A DNA stretch of 64,000 bases from Calonectria ilicicola (Eukaryota > Ascomycota > Sordariomycetes > Hypocreales > Nectriaceae): positions 930,001 through 994,000 of the forward strand of contig CP085834.1 in the NCBI GenBank assembly GCA_020809705.1, given 5' to 3'. The translations under genes were made by a program, and so were the position numbers. The notes beneath the pieces are model-generated. The model saw only the letters and a program-made list of their open reading frames with translations. It did no database searches and was not told where the DNA came from. Shown piece after piece: positions 40,646 through 52,091 of this stretch (the stretch's first letter is position 1; the number at the start of each line of letters is the position of its first letter).

Positions 40646-41437
40646 TTAACGATAAACACCGTTCTCGTCAAAGTCCTCCCGTTCGGTTAGCAAGTCAACT
40701 ACTCCTCGCTGGTAAATTCCATGCGTGCATTGCACAGCATTGGAAATATCCAGCTTAAACTCAAACCACTTGTTCTGGGGGTTTTCCTCTTGCTGTGTCA
40801 TCCAATCTTCCACCTGCTGCTTCAATCCCTCTGCATCATCGGCATCCAAGTCCTCATCTGGCGCAGCGTTCCTTGCCAAGGCAACTAGATCTTCTTGAGA
40901 TTCTTCATCTAGAACGAATCGTGTAAGCGCCTCATCTATCTCAGAGCCTCTATCCCAAGCCACGCGAATAGCAGATTCTTGGATACCGTCAACAAGCTCC
41001 CGCACCCAAAACTGTATCGTATTTTCTCTAGCAGTCTGCTCGTTAATAATCGCAAATGCGTTGTTCGAAATAAAATCTAGATAACCATTTGATCCCTTGC
41101 CGACGCCGCCATCGCCGAACCGATTCTGAACGAACTCCTGAAGTTCCTCGGGCGTAGCGCCAATAAAATCGGATTGAAAGGCAGCAACAGGGGCGCTGGT
41201 TGGTTTAGAGAAGGTTTCTTGGTCTCGCTGTTGGATTAGGACCCAGATATTCCCAACCAGGTCATTGGAGCCTGTTTCGGGTTGGAATCTTTCTGCTGTT
41301 GCAGCCTCTAGCACCGAGTTGGTGACCTGTTGACGGATAAGCATATAGATGGCACAGTGGGTGTTTTATGGCGGGCAATGCACCTCGATGGGTAGATCGG
41401 CCGTGACAAAAATTGGGGTCCACGATGCGTCGCCCAT
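40646..41437 (-). CDS. Hypothetical protein, 2 exons, 244 aa
   Basis: Exon 1 (41437-41384) starts MGDASWTPIFVTADLPIE. A 57-bp intron (41383-41327) with a weak gtgcat donor and a cag acceptor joins it in phase 0 to exon 2 (41326-40646). The product is acidic, mostly helical and without a signal peptide or membrane segment; it ends FDENGVYR. Without splicing the same frame contains one TAA at 41366-41368, so the alternatives are a shorter protein starting at the ATG at 41344 (232 aa) or another damaged gene. I do not recognise the family. It lies upstream of the cerato-platanin pseudogene on the same strand. Confidence 0.6.
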
Positions 41438-41688
41438 GATTGAAGTGATGTATGTTGGAGGTGGAATGCTAGTTCACGACGGGTGGTTGCTCACAGATAA
41501 ATAAGAAATGGCGCGGGCAGTGTTGGTTTGTAGGCTGTCGCTTAAATCTATTTAAAACATCGGCGGAACGCCGGGAACAGCCTAAGCCTCCAGTTCAATC
41601 CTCCAGTCCCACACACCATCATCCCTGCTGCAGGATCCTTCCAATGACACCTGCGAGCTATCATCATGTGCATCGCGTAATGCACTCA

Positions 41689-42286
41689 CTACCAGGTATT
41701 GCCCTTTTTCACTGTGGCTTCGAAAGTGATGCTGCCCACCTTATTGGTTCCTCCTTTGGTATCCCCCTTGGAGCCGTAACAATTGTCATCAAGCAGAGCC
41801 CGCAGCTGGTTCGCGCAGTCATCCACCCAATATGTGACATGGTAGGCGGGTGTTTCTCCGTCATTCTTAATCGCAACTGTTCATATGTCAGTTGGTTCAA
41901 GTGACCATGAGAATGAAGAAGAAAAAAAAGAAAAACTCACAAATAACCTTGCCGGCGTCTCCTGTCTTTTGCGAACCCTGTGGGGTGAGCGTCGCGAGGT
42001 AGGTGTCGGACTGACTGTACCCGCTCGAAATATCTGAACCCTCTGCCGACATACAGAATTCATCAACAAGGTTATAGTAGGTAGAGCCGGGAACCCAAAC
42101 CCCATTCCCGGGACCGCAATCGATCTTGCCTGACGATGAGGAAGATTTTACATTGAACTTTACGGTGGAATTGGACGAGGGCGTGGGGGATGGGCTTGAG
42201 ACTGAGGAGGTCGAGTTGGAAACCGGCGAAGCTAAAGAGTTTGCTACGGCCAAAGCCATGAATGTGAAAAAAGTGAAAAGATTCAT
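41689..42286 (-). CDS. Small secreted protein, 2 exons, 177 aa, four cysteines in mature part
   Basis: Exons 42286-41941 and 41876-41689 join in phase 1 across a 64-bp intron (gtgagt...aacag). Residues 1-20 (MNLFTFFTFMALAVANSLAS) are a signal peptide. A Ser/Thr/Pro-rich linker of about 45 residues follows, then a compact domain with cysteines in KIDCGPG, DEFCMS, VDDCANQ and DDNCYGSKGDTKGG. A further ATG eight codons upstream (42310) is possible, but the chosen start gives the better signal peptide. I do not recognise the family with certainty. Two Cys pairs, small size and secretion are effector-like. It lies in a run of secreted proteins beside the transposon island. Confidence 0.72.
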
Positions 42287-43049
42287 ATTTGTGGGTAACG
42301 ATGGTTGCAATAGTGTTGAATCATGGGACGAGTCGTAACGAGTCGCAGATGCTCTCTAATTATTAAGTAGTTTTATCCGCGAGTATCCGAGCCGAAAAGG
42401 TGATTTGAGAGCATCCAGATATGGTAAACGCCGCGAGAATCCTATTATATCCTTCGCAATATATTTTAAACTCATAGCTTGGATATAGCCCTGTCATGAG
42501 ATCGCTTCAATAAGCAACAGCCTCCAAATTCAGCCTCGGCTCGCAATGGGATCAAAATGCCTCAGCCATGGATCTAATACGAACAGCCAACAACCAACAA
42601 CCAACACCTATCAAATGTAATCCTTAGCCCCCAACACAGGCTTATGGGCCCACAATTTGGTATTTCGGGGTCCACTCACCACGGAACTATTGCATTACCG
42701 TCAGAAATGGGTATTTTCGGCGTTAGACATCAATTTATCTCAGGTGCAGATTTTCTCGTATTAATCCCTTAGGAAGACGTTCCTGGACCGAATTGCAATG
42801 TATTTCCCCATGCCGGCTGCGAACCTCAGCAGATCCGAAATGATGCCGCGCCACAACGATAACCCTTTTCCATCCTTTGCCCCTGAGGCTTGGAAGAGTG
42901 AGACGTAAGCTCTACTTTGAGAAGCTGCCGAGGCAGGCTAAAATCGCGAAAGTCTCCGAATATGTCAATGTCAAGTTATATAAGACTGTAGCGAGATTTC
43001 AGTGTTCAAAATTATCCATACACTTCCTTCCTCCAGGCTGACTTACATC
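42287..43049. other. Divergent intergenic region between two secreted-protein genes
   Basis: The region separates the 177-aa protein (minus) from the NucB-like gene (plus), so it should hold both promoters. Apart from a TATA box near its right end I see no gene, repeat or RNA. Confidence 0.5.
42977..42984 (+). promoter_or_regulatory. TATA box of the NucB-like gene
   Basis: TATATAAG lies 66 bp upstream of the gene's last in-frame ATG cluster start, a usual distance for a fungal TATA box with a short leader. Confidence 0.5.
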
Positions 43050-44025
43050 ATGAAGACGCCGCTCTCTCTTCTATATATTACTGTAGCAGTGCTGTATCTT
43101 GGTCCAAGTTTGATCTCAGCAGCAAACAACGATGCTGAACCAGGGACCAGCGGGGTACACTACCCTTATAATTGCGCAGGCGATCCAATGGGCTGTCAGA
43201 ACATGTGCTATTACTATTACTGCTTAGGGAGAACAAACTACATGTACGGTTTTTATCACTTCACCCAAGTTCGCTAATTGACAAATGATAGCACCTACGT
43301 GGGAACGGATGCTGCTGCGGCAAAGGCACGGAGAGACCATCGAAGTGACAGCGGTTACAGACATAAGATCTTTTCCGCCGGTAGGAGGGCTAAGCTTGGC
43401 ACTCAGGTGTACTCTCCCGCATACACGACACCAGATGAATATCCACCTGCATCATCCAAGCAGGGTGGTTCGGGCGCCTCCTTGATTGGACATGACAAAG
43501 CGTACCGAACCCAAGGAGCTCGTATGAAAGCGATGTTCGATTCCCTGGGAAACAGACAAGGCTGGATCGAGCCATACAACTGGGACCCTAATTTGAGGTT
43601 TGATCTTTACCCTTGTAATTCCATTCAGACGTTAAACTAACTGAGGTTCCTTTAGCCCTGCCTGCAACTGCAAGCCTAACTGGCCGGAACATACGCACTA
43701 CAATCCATATGGAGCGCTCTGCAACTGCGGCAAGGACAAGATGAAGAAATACATCTACCGAATGACCCAGGATGCAAAGAAATATAGCGATGCCAAGTTT
43801 TCAAACTGGGACCCAGCTTCTGGTTGGAGCAGCGCCAAGTGGAACTACTTAGGGTACTCAAAGAAGAGGGATTCGGAGACGCTGGAATCTAGGGATGAAG
43901 AGAAAACGGAGTGCCAAACAAAGGAAGAATCAGAGGGCGAATATGATGACACGCAGAAAGCAGACTGCGAAGAAGCCTTAGATGAGTCAGAGAGTGAAGG
44001 CGAGCCGGAGGAGACTGAAGATTAG
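43050..44025 (+). CDS. Secreted NucA/NucB-like deoxyribonuclease with acidic C-terminal tail, 3 exons, 289 aa
   Basis: Exons 43050-43243, 43292-43597 and 43656-44025 join in phase 2 twice across 48- and 58-bp introns, the first with gctaat and the second with aactaac near the acceptor. Residues 1-24 are a signal peptide. The central block DEYPPASSKQGGSGA (113-127) followed by YRTQGARM matches the EYPF/PxASxxxGG...QG core of NucA/NucB nucleases, in which the D/E and Q/G residues are central. Several cysteine pairs follow (ACNCKPNW, LCNCGKDK). The last 51 residues after KKR (236-238) contain 24 Asp or Glu. Inference: KKR is a kexin-type site, and the acidic tail could mask a DNA-binding surface until cleaved. 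An in-frame ATG upstream at 43002 is less likely as it would bury the signal peptide. Confidence 0.75.
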
Positions 44026-45348
44026 CATGTATAAATCCAATAGAGATATTGATTCGGCCAAATGCATATCGTCATTGATAGATATTTCTTTTTGTGATTG
44101 GCATAAATACAACACTCAGTGGAAATCAGCACAACAAATTGTATTTAGCCCAATTTAGTCGAGTGAAAGATTGCGCCCTGAGTTATCTCATGGGTTGACA
44201 AAGAAGTGTCCGGAAGCGGTCTTCCCACAGTTGATCACCGTCCAATCTAGGTGTTACGACCCATATCAGGTCAGGGTGGTCTGTACCCAGGTAGCTGATC
44301 TTCAAAGATGACTGAAGATGGGACTTTTGCGCGGGGAATGTGAAAAAAAAGAGATGTAATTCCTGTTTTTTTAGTAACATGTCCATACTTCCAAGACATC
44401 TATTATGGTAGAACAGTATTATAACGTAAATTGTGCGGCACTTTGTCTCATGTTATCCGGTACATTTGCGGATCGGTGGCGCAAGGGTTCGGCCGTATTG
44501 CGGGCCGCATATCAGACGCGGGTCAGTTACCTGACTGACACAGTATTGTCGTGTACATTACATAATAAATTGAATTCTGTCTCTCTTCTACATCTACCCA
44601 TCGCCTCAGAGTAAATGTCCCCGTCTTGGAGATGTAACCGGCACGGTTGATCTGGCAGCCTAACCCGATGGTTCGATCGTAATGACTATGAAATAAAGTT
44701 CCCCGTGCTTTCCTTTACGAAGGAAGCCATAGTATGGGGCATTCGTCTTAGTACGTTATGGCGTCCCTTGGCGTGCCGTGCCGTGGCACGCCGGGTTCCG
44801 TTATTTAAGACAGTTACAAGTGATCGGCAGTAATCCACATCGTGCCCTTCCTTGCCATGCTACGTTGTGCTCCATCATATGACACAATTGACAGCTGCTG
44901 CCTACTAGGCAGGCTTACTCTAGCATAGCATATAGAAATAAATATGAGACAATTACAACTAAATAACAGCAGCTCGTGCAGTGTCTGTTTGTACCGTGTC
45001 TTTCCGGGGAGTTCCGTCTGGTAAAACAAAAGAAATGCCCGGACATGCTGTGAGGATTTCCGAGAGCGGTCAACGCGTTTCAATGTGGAGATGCAGTGGT
45101 TCACAGAAGTACTCTGGCTTATGAAACACCATGAAATGATACAGCAGGGAGAACAAAATAATATTGATCGACAATAGTGGCCACCGTGTTATGTCATTCC
45201 ACTTGGCATCCGCCTGCGCAACGAGTACAAAAGGTTCGTTTGGTCGTGCTCGAGGTTGGAGTTCCTCAACACTCACTCTTCATTCATCACTTCCAATAAC
45301 AAAAGAATCAGTCTATTCCTCCTCATCACTTTGAATAACATTCTCACC
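44026..45348. other. Intergenic, about 1.3 kb, no supported gene
   Basis: Only short ORFs without introns, signal peptides or recognisable motifs. It includes the 3' region of the NucB-like gene and the promoter of the aegerolysin gene. Confidence 0.5.
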
Positions 45349-45934
45349 ATGGCCGAAATTCAAGGAGAAAAGAACTGGGTTCGTGTCTATATGCACAACT
45401 TTGGCAGGACCGGCGAGCTGTCTGTCAGGGAAGCCGACAATGACAAGTAAGTCAACTTTGATGTTGAGTAAAATATAACTAGAGCGCTCTACTAATGAAC
45501 AACGAAACAGGGGCAAGTTTTTCGACTACCCAAACAAAGGCACGGAGGTTCCGGATTGGAAGATCAACGATATCAAGTTTAAAATCGGCGAGACCGCCAG
45601 TGTAGCCGCCTGTGGCAGGTCAGATTCTCCAACGGGAACTAATGGCGGTTATGTCCTTTACAATGGAGACACCCGAGTTTGCAGGGTTGAGTGGGCTATC
45701 CCATATGGGGCAGTTTATAATGTCTATTTTCGGGTTAAGGGCATTCATCCTAAATGGATGATTTCAGCTGAATTCTTTAGAGACGGCGAGATACCACCTT
45801 TGACGAACTCCGCTACTGCTGGGGAAGGAATTTCGCCAATGGCTCAAAGCGACTTTGAGAAGAAGATTGGTGCTGGCGGGCCAGGTGCATACATTGGAAA
45901 CGTTCGACTGATTGTCAATCAATTCATGCCCTAA
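45349..45934 (+). CDS. Aegerolysin family protein, 2 exons, 173 aa
   Basis: Exons 45349-45446 and 45511-45934 join in phase 2 across a 64-bp intron with donor gtaagt, branch ctaatg and acceptor cag. The ATG sits in a good context (caccATGGCC). The product begins with NWVRVYMHNFGRTGEL, a beta strand typical of aegerolysins, and contains the core AACGRSDSPTGTNGGY, then DTRVCRVEWAIPYG and a C-terminal AYIGNVRLIVNQ strand. Family knowledge: aegerolysins are small soluble beta-sandwich proteins that bind specific membrane lipids and may act with a MACPF partner as cytolysins; alone many are not lytic. It has no signal peptide, as usual in the family. It is longer than the typical 130-150 aa because of an insertion around ISAEFFRDGEIPPL. 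No MACPF gene is visible in this window. Confidence 0.88.
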
Positions 45935-47221
45935 CTTTGTGAGAAAGTGTATTGGGCTCTCTTTCTGTTAGTAGAACTTAGCTTTACTGGCCCAATGGCT
46001 TTACGCCGAGGTAGTGTTGGATATCATTTAAATCTCAATTAATTGATAAGGCTCTATCTTATACGTTTTTTTTTTTTCCTTTATTTTGGTAGACCGTGGG
46101 CCTGACTAAGAGGAAGCTCCGAAGCTACAACAGTGGCAGATACAGCTAAGTTTAGCTATGATTCGCTTGACCAAGATACCATCAACTACAGATTAGACGG
46201 GCTTTATAAAACTAGTGTGCAGAGATAACTACCTAACTAACCTAGGATTGAAATATAGACTGGTAAAGGGTATGGTAGATAATCTATGATGCAATGATGC
46301 CTGGCTCACCCTACAGTAGAGCTCACCCAGGTCACCAGGTCACGCGATTGGGCTGAGCGGCCAAGCATAGTCTATACTCGCCTGCTATTCCCTCATAAAT
46401 GAAAAAAAGAAAAAGAAAAAGAAAGTGATACCTGGACCAATCCACATCATGGGACTAGGTCAAGGCATCAAAAAGCAAGGTCGTAACTCAGCGTGCGTCG
46501 TGGTGTCATTTCCGCTCGCATGCCCTTGAGGTTGGTCACGCCAATTTTCGCGTTTGGCGAGTGGGGCTGATGAGTGCAGTGCTCACTCCTCACAACTCAC
46601 CAACCTCTCAGTTGACCAGCTTCTGCTTGCTTTGAAACAACAGTCATTTGGTAAGAACTAAGAAAACAAAAATAGCTGGCCATTACTAAGCCAACGGCCC
46701 AAGAGATGAAAACGGAGATCAGTGCTGAGGCTAGTATGGGCTAATGGCGATCGAACATGGCTGTGCCAGCAGCATTGTGCAATGTTGAGGCCAAGTTTTG
46801 GAGATTGGCATTCTAGCAGGGAGATTGGCTTCGCTAGCCGCTGGCCTTGGACGAATAAGGCTAAAATACTCTATTTTAGGCGTACACGCTTGCCCATAGC
46901 CGGCTAGCCAGTGTGCGACAGCTCAGAAAACAGAGAGCTCGCCTCTGTGGATCTTGGCCGAAACCAGCTACCGTACTGTGTGAATACTGACGCTACAGGG
47001 CTTCGCCCCCTCAAATTGCTTTAATCCCCCAATCACGCGACACCACGGCACACTGGGTCACGAAGTGGGCTGAATCAAGTAGGACCTGCACGCGATCTTA
47101 AATTTTGGCTGGTGTAAGCTTCTCGCGTTTCACAATTCCTTTTTGCATGCAGGCAGGCAACTCTTCATGACAGAAGTTCTTCCATTCATGCCAGTAAGCT
47201 TCTGGTGACAATCCATCTACC
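45935..47221. other. Intergenic, about 1.3 kb, no supported gene
   Basis: Holds simple A-rich runs (around 46400-46430) and no coding structure, RNA gene or element that I can support. Confidence 0.5.
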
Positions 47222-49054
47222 ATGGCTTCCAACAGATCCTGCATGGACAGCCTGAAGCCATGGGGCTTCGAGATCATGGCCATGGCCTCATCAATAACAC
47301 TGGTGGTCGCCATGACGGTCCTACTTGGCGCATTTAATAGGAGGCCCATTTTTGACGGAAAGATCTGGACTCTCAACGCTCTCATTTCCACGCTATCAAC
47401 GGCGAGCAAAGCGACCTTGTTGGCCGCCCTCGCCAGCTGCATCAGCCAAGGAAACTGGATTCTGTTTTCTGGGAAGCCTCGACGTCTCTATGACTTCGAA
47501 ATGATCTCTGAGGCAAGCCGTGGGCCCCTTGGCAGTCTCAAGGTCCTCACAAGCTTCAGCCTTCGTGGGGCGTATGTTTTTCATCCTTGCCTTTTGGGGA
47601 TCTGCTGTTTGACTAACACGTTGCCAGTGGCCTTGTGAGACTTGGTGCCCTGGCTACCATCTTAACACTCGCTATGGACCCGTTTTCCCAGCAATTGGTT
47701 CAACTCCGCCAAGACCAGCACCGAGAGATTGGACAAGCCAATATTGCATATGCATCGCGATACTCGCAAGGCGCGTGGCTAAGTGGCTTAACCACTTTTA
47801 ATAGTAAGTGGTGTTTTGGCTCCCGTTGGGACATTCCATTGCTAACCATCGACAGTCAGCAAGGGACGCGTCAATTTACAGAGCGGAACTGTTTACGCCA
47901 ATGCGGATTTTGGAATGCAAGCAGCCGTCGCGTTCGGGCTTTCGGCAGACGCAGATGCTGTTATGGAACAGGCTTCTTTACATTGCCCTGGTGCTGAATG
48001 CGATTTCGAACCCCTGGAATCTTTGTCCGTGTGTAGCAAGTGCTCAGATGTGACGGACAAACTCAAGAAAAACACACTAAGCATGGGCACTCAATACTCT
48101 GACTTGCAGTACGACCAAAGTTCTGCGGTAGCCCAGGCCAACTGCACCGAGTACAGGCTGTCTAATGGCCTGTTCTTGAATAACATGGATGGCGAATACG
48201 GACCTAGATCGAGCATGGTGTACATGACAATGATTGGCACCTCAGACCCGAACAGTACTGTCGCTATGAAAGATGTTGATACTCTTATCTGGTCCCAGAC
48301 TGTGATAAAGGTCGATGCAGACCCTGATTCAAACTCCAGCAAGACTTGGCCAGACTTTGGTGTCATAGCCTCCGAGTGCGCCCTATATTACTGCGGACGC
48401 CGCTATGAGGGTGGATACAAAGATGGGATCATCAGTCTTAATTCCACCGAGCTTACGAACCAGAAGCGCAATCCGGAATCTTGGGAGCCCCTGGATCCAA
48501 GGTTTCGGACTAGTAACGGGGTGTCGGAAAAAGTCGTCAACAGTTTGGCATACGACCCACAAGAATCGATTATCCGCCGGAGCGACCTCCAGCTTGTCGA
48601 GGATGGCACAAAAACCAGCTGGAACGTCTCTGACGAAGCCGTTTACGGAATCAGCTACTACATGCAGAGTCTATTTGCCACGTGCTTGAAGAGGGTGAAC
48701 TGCACACAAGCCCTCGACGACTGGGGCGTGCCTAATGGATTCTACATTTCCAGACTGTCCGACTTTAGTGGAGAAGAGAAACAAATGGAGCAGTATAGCC
48801 CCAGCGCTGCAAAGGTGCTCTGGGAAACGGATGATTTTGACCAGATTTTCGAGAACATTGCAACGAGCATGAGCAACGCCCTCCGACGTGGGGCTGACAA
48901 TGCAGAAACTGCAAAGGGCGATCTTTTGCAATCCACGACGATATACGTAGTCGCGTGGCCATGGATAATTTTGCACTGCCTCATTGAACTGGGGGGCTTA
49001 GTTCTTCTCGTCCTCACAATTAGATCAGCGGGTTTGAGCGCTGCCCACGTCTGA
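47222..49054 (+). CDS. DUF3176-family membrane protein, 3 exons, 574 aa, probably cut short by an in-frame TGA
   Basis: Exons 47222-47571, 47628-47803 and 47856-49054 join in phases 2 and 1 across 56- and 52-bp introns, both with ctaac. The N-terminal half has the DUF3176 pattern: PWGFEI, a TM (about 18-38), WTLNALISTLSTASKATLLA, QGNWILFS, YDFEMISEASRGPLGSL, then another hydrophobic segment. A long extracellular-type region with many cysteines and N-glycosylation sites follows, then a last TM (about 540-565). The frame stops at TGA 49052-49054, but the next 59 codons continue as clear coding sequence (KSSELAVLSKG, TEELEEKAKNIPAVL) to a second TGA at 49232-49234. DUF3176 proteins commonly continue with WKSS at this point, so the TGA probably replaces a Trp codon. 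Role in fungi is unknown. Confidence 0.8.
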
Positions 49055-49234
49055 AAGTCGAGTGAGCTTGCTGTCCTATCCAAGGGCGTTGCTTTGGGCG
49101 ACCTGTTCAAAGAAGTGCATACTACAGAGGAGCTCGAGGAAAAAGCCAAGAATATCCCCGCTGTTTTGATAAATAAGCATCCAGGCGATGGGGCGGGTGA
49201 CTTTTTGCTGGTGGAGCAGAGAAATACGACCTGA
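49055..49234 (+). other. Orphaned C-terminal coding extension of the DUF3176 gene
   Basis: The 60 codons after the TGA are open in the same frame and have coding character, ending DFLLVEQRNTT and TGA. This segment would be translated only by readthrough or in an allele where the first TGA is Trp. Confidence 0.55.
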
Positions 49235-52091
49235 ATATGGCGCAAATATTTAGGGATCACTCCCCTTGCCCGAAATACGATTTTTAGGAAGGTGAACCCG
49301 AAGGATGTGACTGAAAGAACATAGGCGTTGCATGGTTTTGTGATTATTGTCTGGTCGGGTTGTGTTATTCAATGGAACGGTTATTTGTTTACCCCCCGTT
49401 TCAGGGGTATTACGACGAAATTTGGGTTAAGAGATATACGTCAATGGAGTAAATCGGATTACCTTAGACTTTATTTTGGATGTTATTTTGCGATATTACA
49501 TGCACGTTATCAAAATCATCACAATGTTTTTTTTTTTTTTTTTGAAAGTTGGCTGCAATATTGTAGGCGGTACAGGGTAGGGACACAGCCTTAAGTACGC
49601 CTTTTCCAAAGTATGCATTCTAAGCGCATCATATGAGACTTGCCTGAGAAATCAGTCAACATCTTGCATGAACATTAAGCTCAGTGGGTGATAATTAAAT
49701 GAAAGGCATTGCGATTCTTGTGCCGTGATTAAGCTTGCAAGAAAAGTCGATCAACGTGGTCGAAAATCTAAATCTCAAAGTTTTTGTCTGATAGAGTATG
49801 GCGCGGCGCAAAGGTACACGCTGCCGGCCCGCCGCTCCTTTTGGCGATGATCGTCGTGCGCGTTCAGATGATCGAGTCAGAGCTGCGATTGTAGGGGGCC
49901 TATAGCTCAATACCCAACAGAAAACAGAGAAAAACAGGTTATTTGACCGCTTCTTGCGGCTTGTAGTAAGTCATGCTGAATTTTGAGAGGACGAAATACG
50001 GTCCTTCTCCTGACAATCTGTCTCTTGTCTTATTCTTTTGACATCCGCCACTCTCGCTAACCAGCCATATTTTTTATATGGTGACAGAATAAACGATATC
50101 GATCGGCCCTATTTTCCAGCCCTAGAGAAATCACCACAGCGTGAAATCGATTGCGCCCAAGCTTTTCAGAAGCGAAAAGATACGCAGCTGCAAGGGATTA
50201 AGAATGTGGAATCACGTACTAAACTGACGATAGCCGGGACACTTCTATCTCGATCAGGAGTGAGGGGGAGGACCGATTCCCAGCACAGGGGCCACTTGTT
50301 GCCCCCGTCGAAGGTGGAGTAGATGACAAGGTTGGAGCCAATCTCGGTCTTGATGACATCGACAACGCCTCCACTGACGCCCAGCAAGTTTTCGGATGTG
50401 GCGCCCCACAACGAACAAACTTCATACGGAGACGTCGGATCTTGAATTATGTCGGCGTGGCCCACATATGAACAATCACGTCAGCATGCATTATAAACTA
50501 CGTAGTAGATCGCTAGCATTGTGTAAGGGAACCCTAACCAGGAGACTACCGTCTGGGAATCCACTGTGGAAATTCCGAAATCGTGAGCTTGGCGGCTGGA
50601 TCAAGAACCAAGGCCCAACGGATATCCTTAGGGAATACTAGGTAGGGCCGCCCTAACTAGAGGCGATAACATCGACGCCGCCTGTTGGCGCTAGTTTCTA
50701 GAGATCTTCAGGGTCAATAGTTCAGATGCATGACTGCCAACATGCCACTCAGCCGTGCAGGGGACTGGAGCAGGGACTTCCGCTCGTGCATGCTGCCGAG
50801 AATGCATGTCTCAGAAGGACACCACCTGTGAATCAGGGCAGGGACCTTTTTGGCTCGGAGTGTGAAATCCGAAAACTTCAGGGTTTACGCAAAATCCACG
50901 AAAGCACTGCAGATGGATAAATTCTACGCCAAGGTTTCTTGTCACGTTGGAGGGGTGAGGATGCTACAAGAGTCGTGGTCAATAATGCCATCTCATTATA
51001 GGTTCGTTAAGTACCGGCATTAATCTGTGGGGATCTCGCTCGGTTCTCCCCTAACTCCATACAATACGCGGTTGTTCATTTCAAATAAGCTTTACTAGCG
51101 GACCGGGGAAGCACGGGTAGCCGGCAGCATGACGAGTGAAGTGAGGGCGGCTTCCAATGCCCGCCGCTCGGACTGGTCGCTCACTTGTGTCCCTTCGCGT
51201 CGCCGCCAAATCTTCAACAGCTTTCTTTTGAAACAAAGACGGCCCCGCTTGGTTCGAACTTACGCTAGCTCTATGCGGGTGACGGGAAAAAATAGCACCC
51301 GTTGCCGTGAGAGAGAATCTACATCGAGGCAACGAAGCCCGGAACTAGTTCATCAACACGCCACCAAAGGGTCATGGCGCATTATTTAAGGCTATAACGC
51401 TATAACCCATTTTAAGCCGTTCACAACGGTGCCGCCCGCTGTGCGTGTCTAGTAACAATCCAGTAGTTTTCATAAGGCATCTGCTAAGTTATCCCCGCGT
51501 AAATCCACTCTCTACCCGTGGCCGCCGGCCCACGAAGCTTTCTGCTAGCCATTGGCGTTGTGGGGCGTGACCGTCCTCCAACCTCTCCCGAGCTTAGCCA
51601 CCAACTGCCATGAGCATCAGTATTCCTGAAGTGCGGAGAATCCTTGGGAATGCCGTCAGATGCGACTCATACAAGACACAATGGCATCTCGAGGTGTTCA
51701 CGCCAAAATACGAAAATTTGCCAGTGTGTTCGGGGTGGCTTCGGCAAGGTGAGACAAGTAGCTGTCACGGCTTTTGTGGCTGTTCGTCGATCAAACAACT
51801 AAAAGGAGACGACTCAAGGCAGTTAGACTGCGGGAAAAACCCACGACGCTCGAGCGCTTTCGTGATGTGGCTGCAGCGCCGACCAGCAAAGTGCAGAAGA
51901 TTGTCAGTGTCTTGGCTGAAAGGATAGCCCTGCTGACAGGAGAACGCCCTGCCGTGGCAACTTGCATGGATGAACTAGGCCATGTGAATGGATATTAAAG
52001 AAATATCAAGGATGGCGCCCTACCTTACACTGCATTCACTCACCTCACTCTTCTCGACTACCACGGCCACAATACGCCAAGACTCCTCACC
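49235..52091. other. Gene-poor stretch of 2.9 kb with possible gene remnants
   Basis: Contains a T17 run near 49526-49542 and scattered unconvincing ORFs. Two stretches look weakly protein-like: the minus strand at 50178-50480, listed separately, and the plus strand at about 51774-51998 (ERFRDVAAAPTSKVQKIVSV). I could not build gene models for either. Confidence 0.4.
50178..50480 (-). pseudogene. Possible coding remnant, family unknown
   Basis: An open frame without an ATG reads CSYVGHADIIQDPTSPYEVC, then CSLWGATSENLLGVSGG and DGGNKWPLCWESVLP. Its composition is protein-like, but a stop lies just upstream and there is no start codon or splice context. It may be an exon of a gene whose other parts are lost, or chance. 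Confidence 0.25.

Noticed and set aside
44460..44535. tRNA-like stem stretch (ggtggcgcaagggttcggcc...)
   Set aside because: No cloverleaf with acceptor and T arms could be folded, unlike the clear tRNA-Gln at 53868-53938.
51129..51998. Overlapping plus-strand ORFs as a gene upstream of the PTH11-like receptor
   Set aside because: Frames change without usable splice sites and no family is recognisable; at most a decayed remnant.
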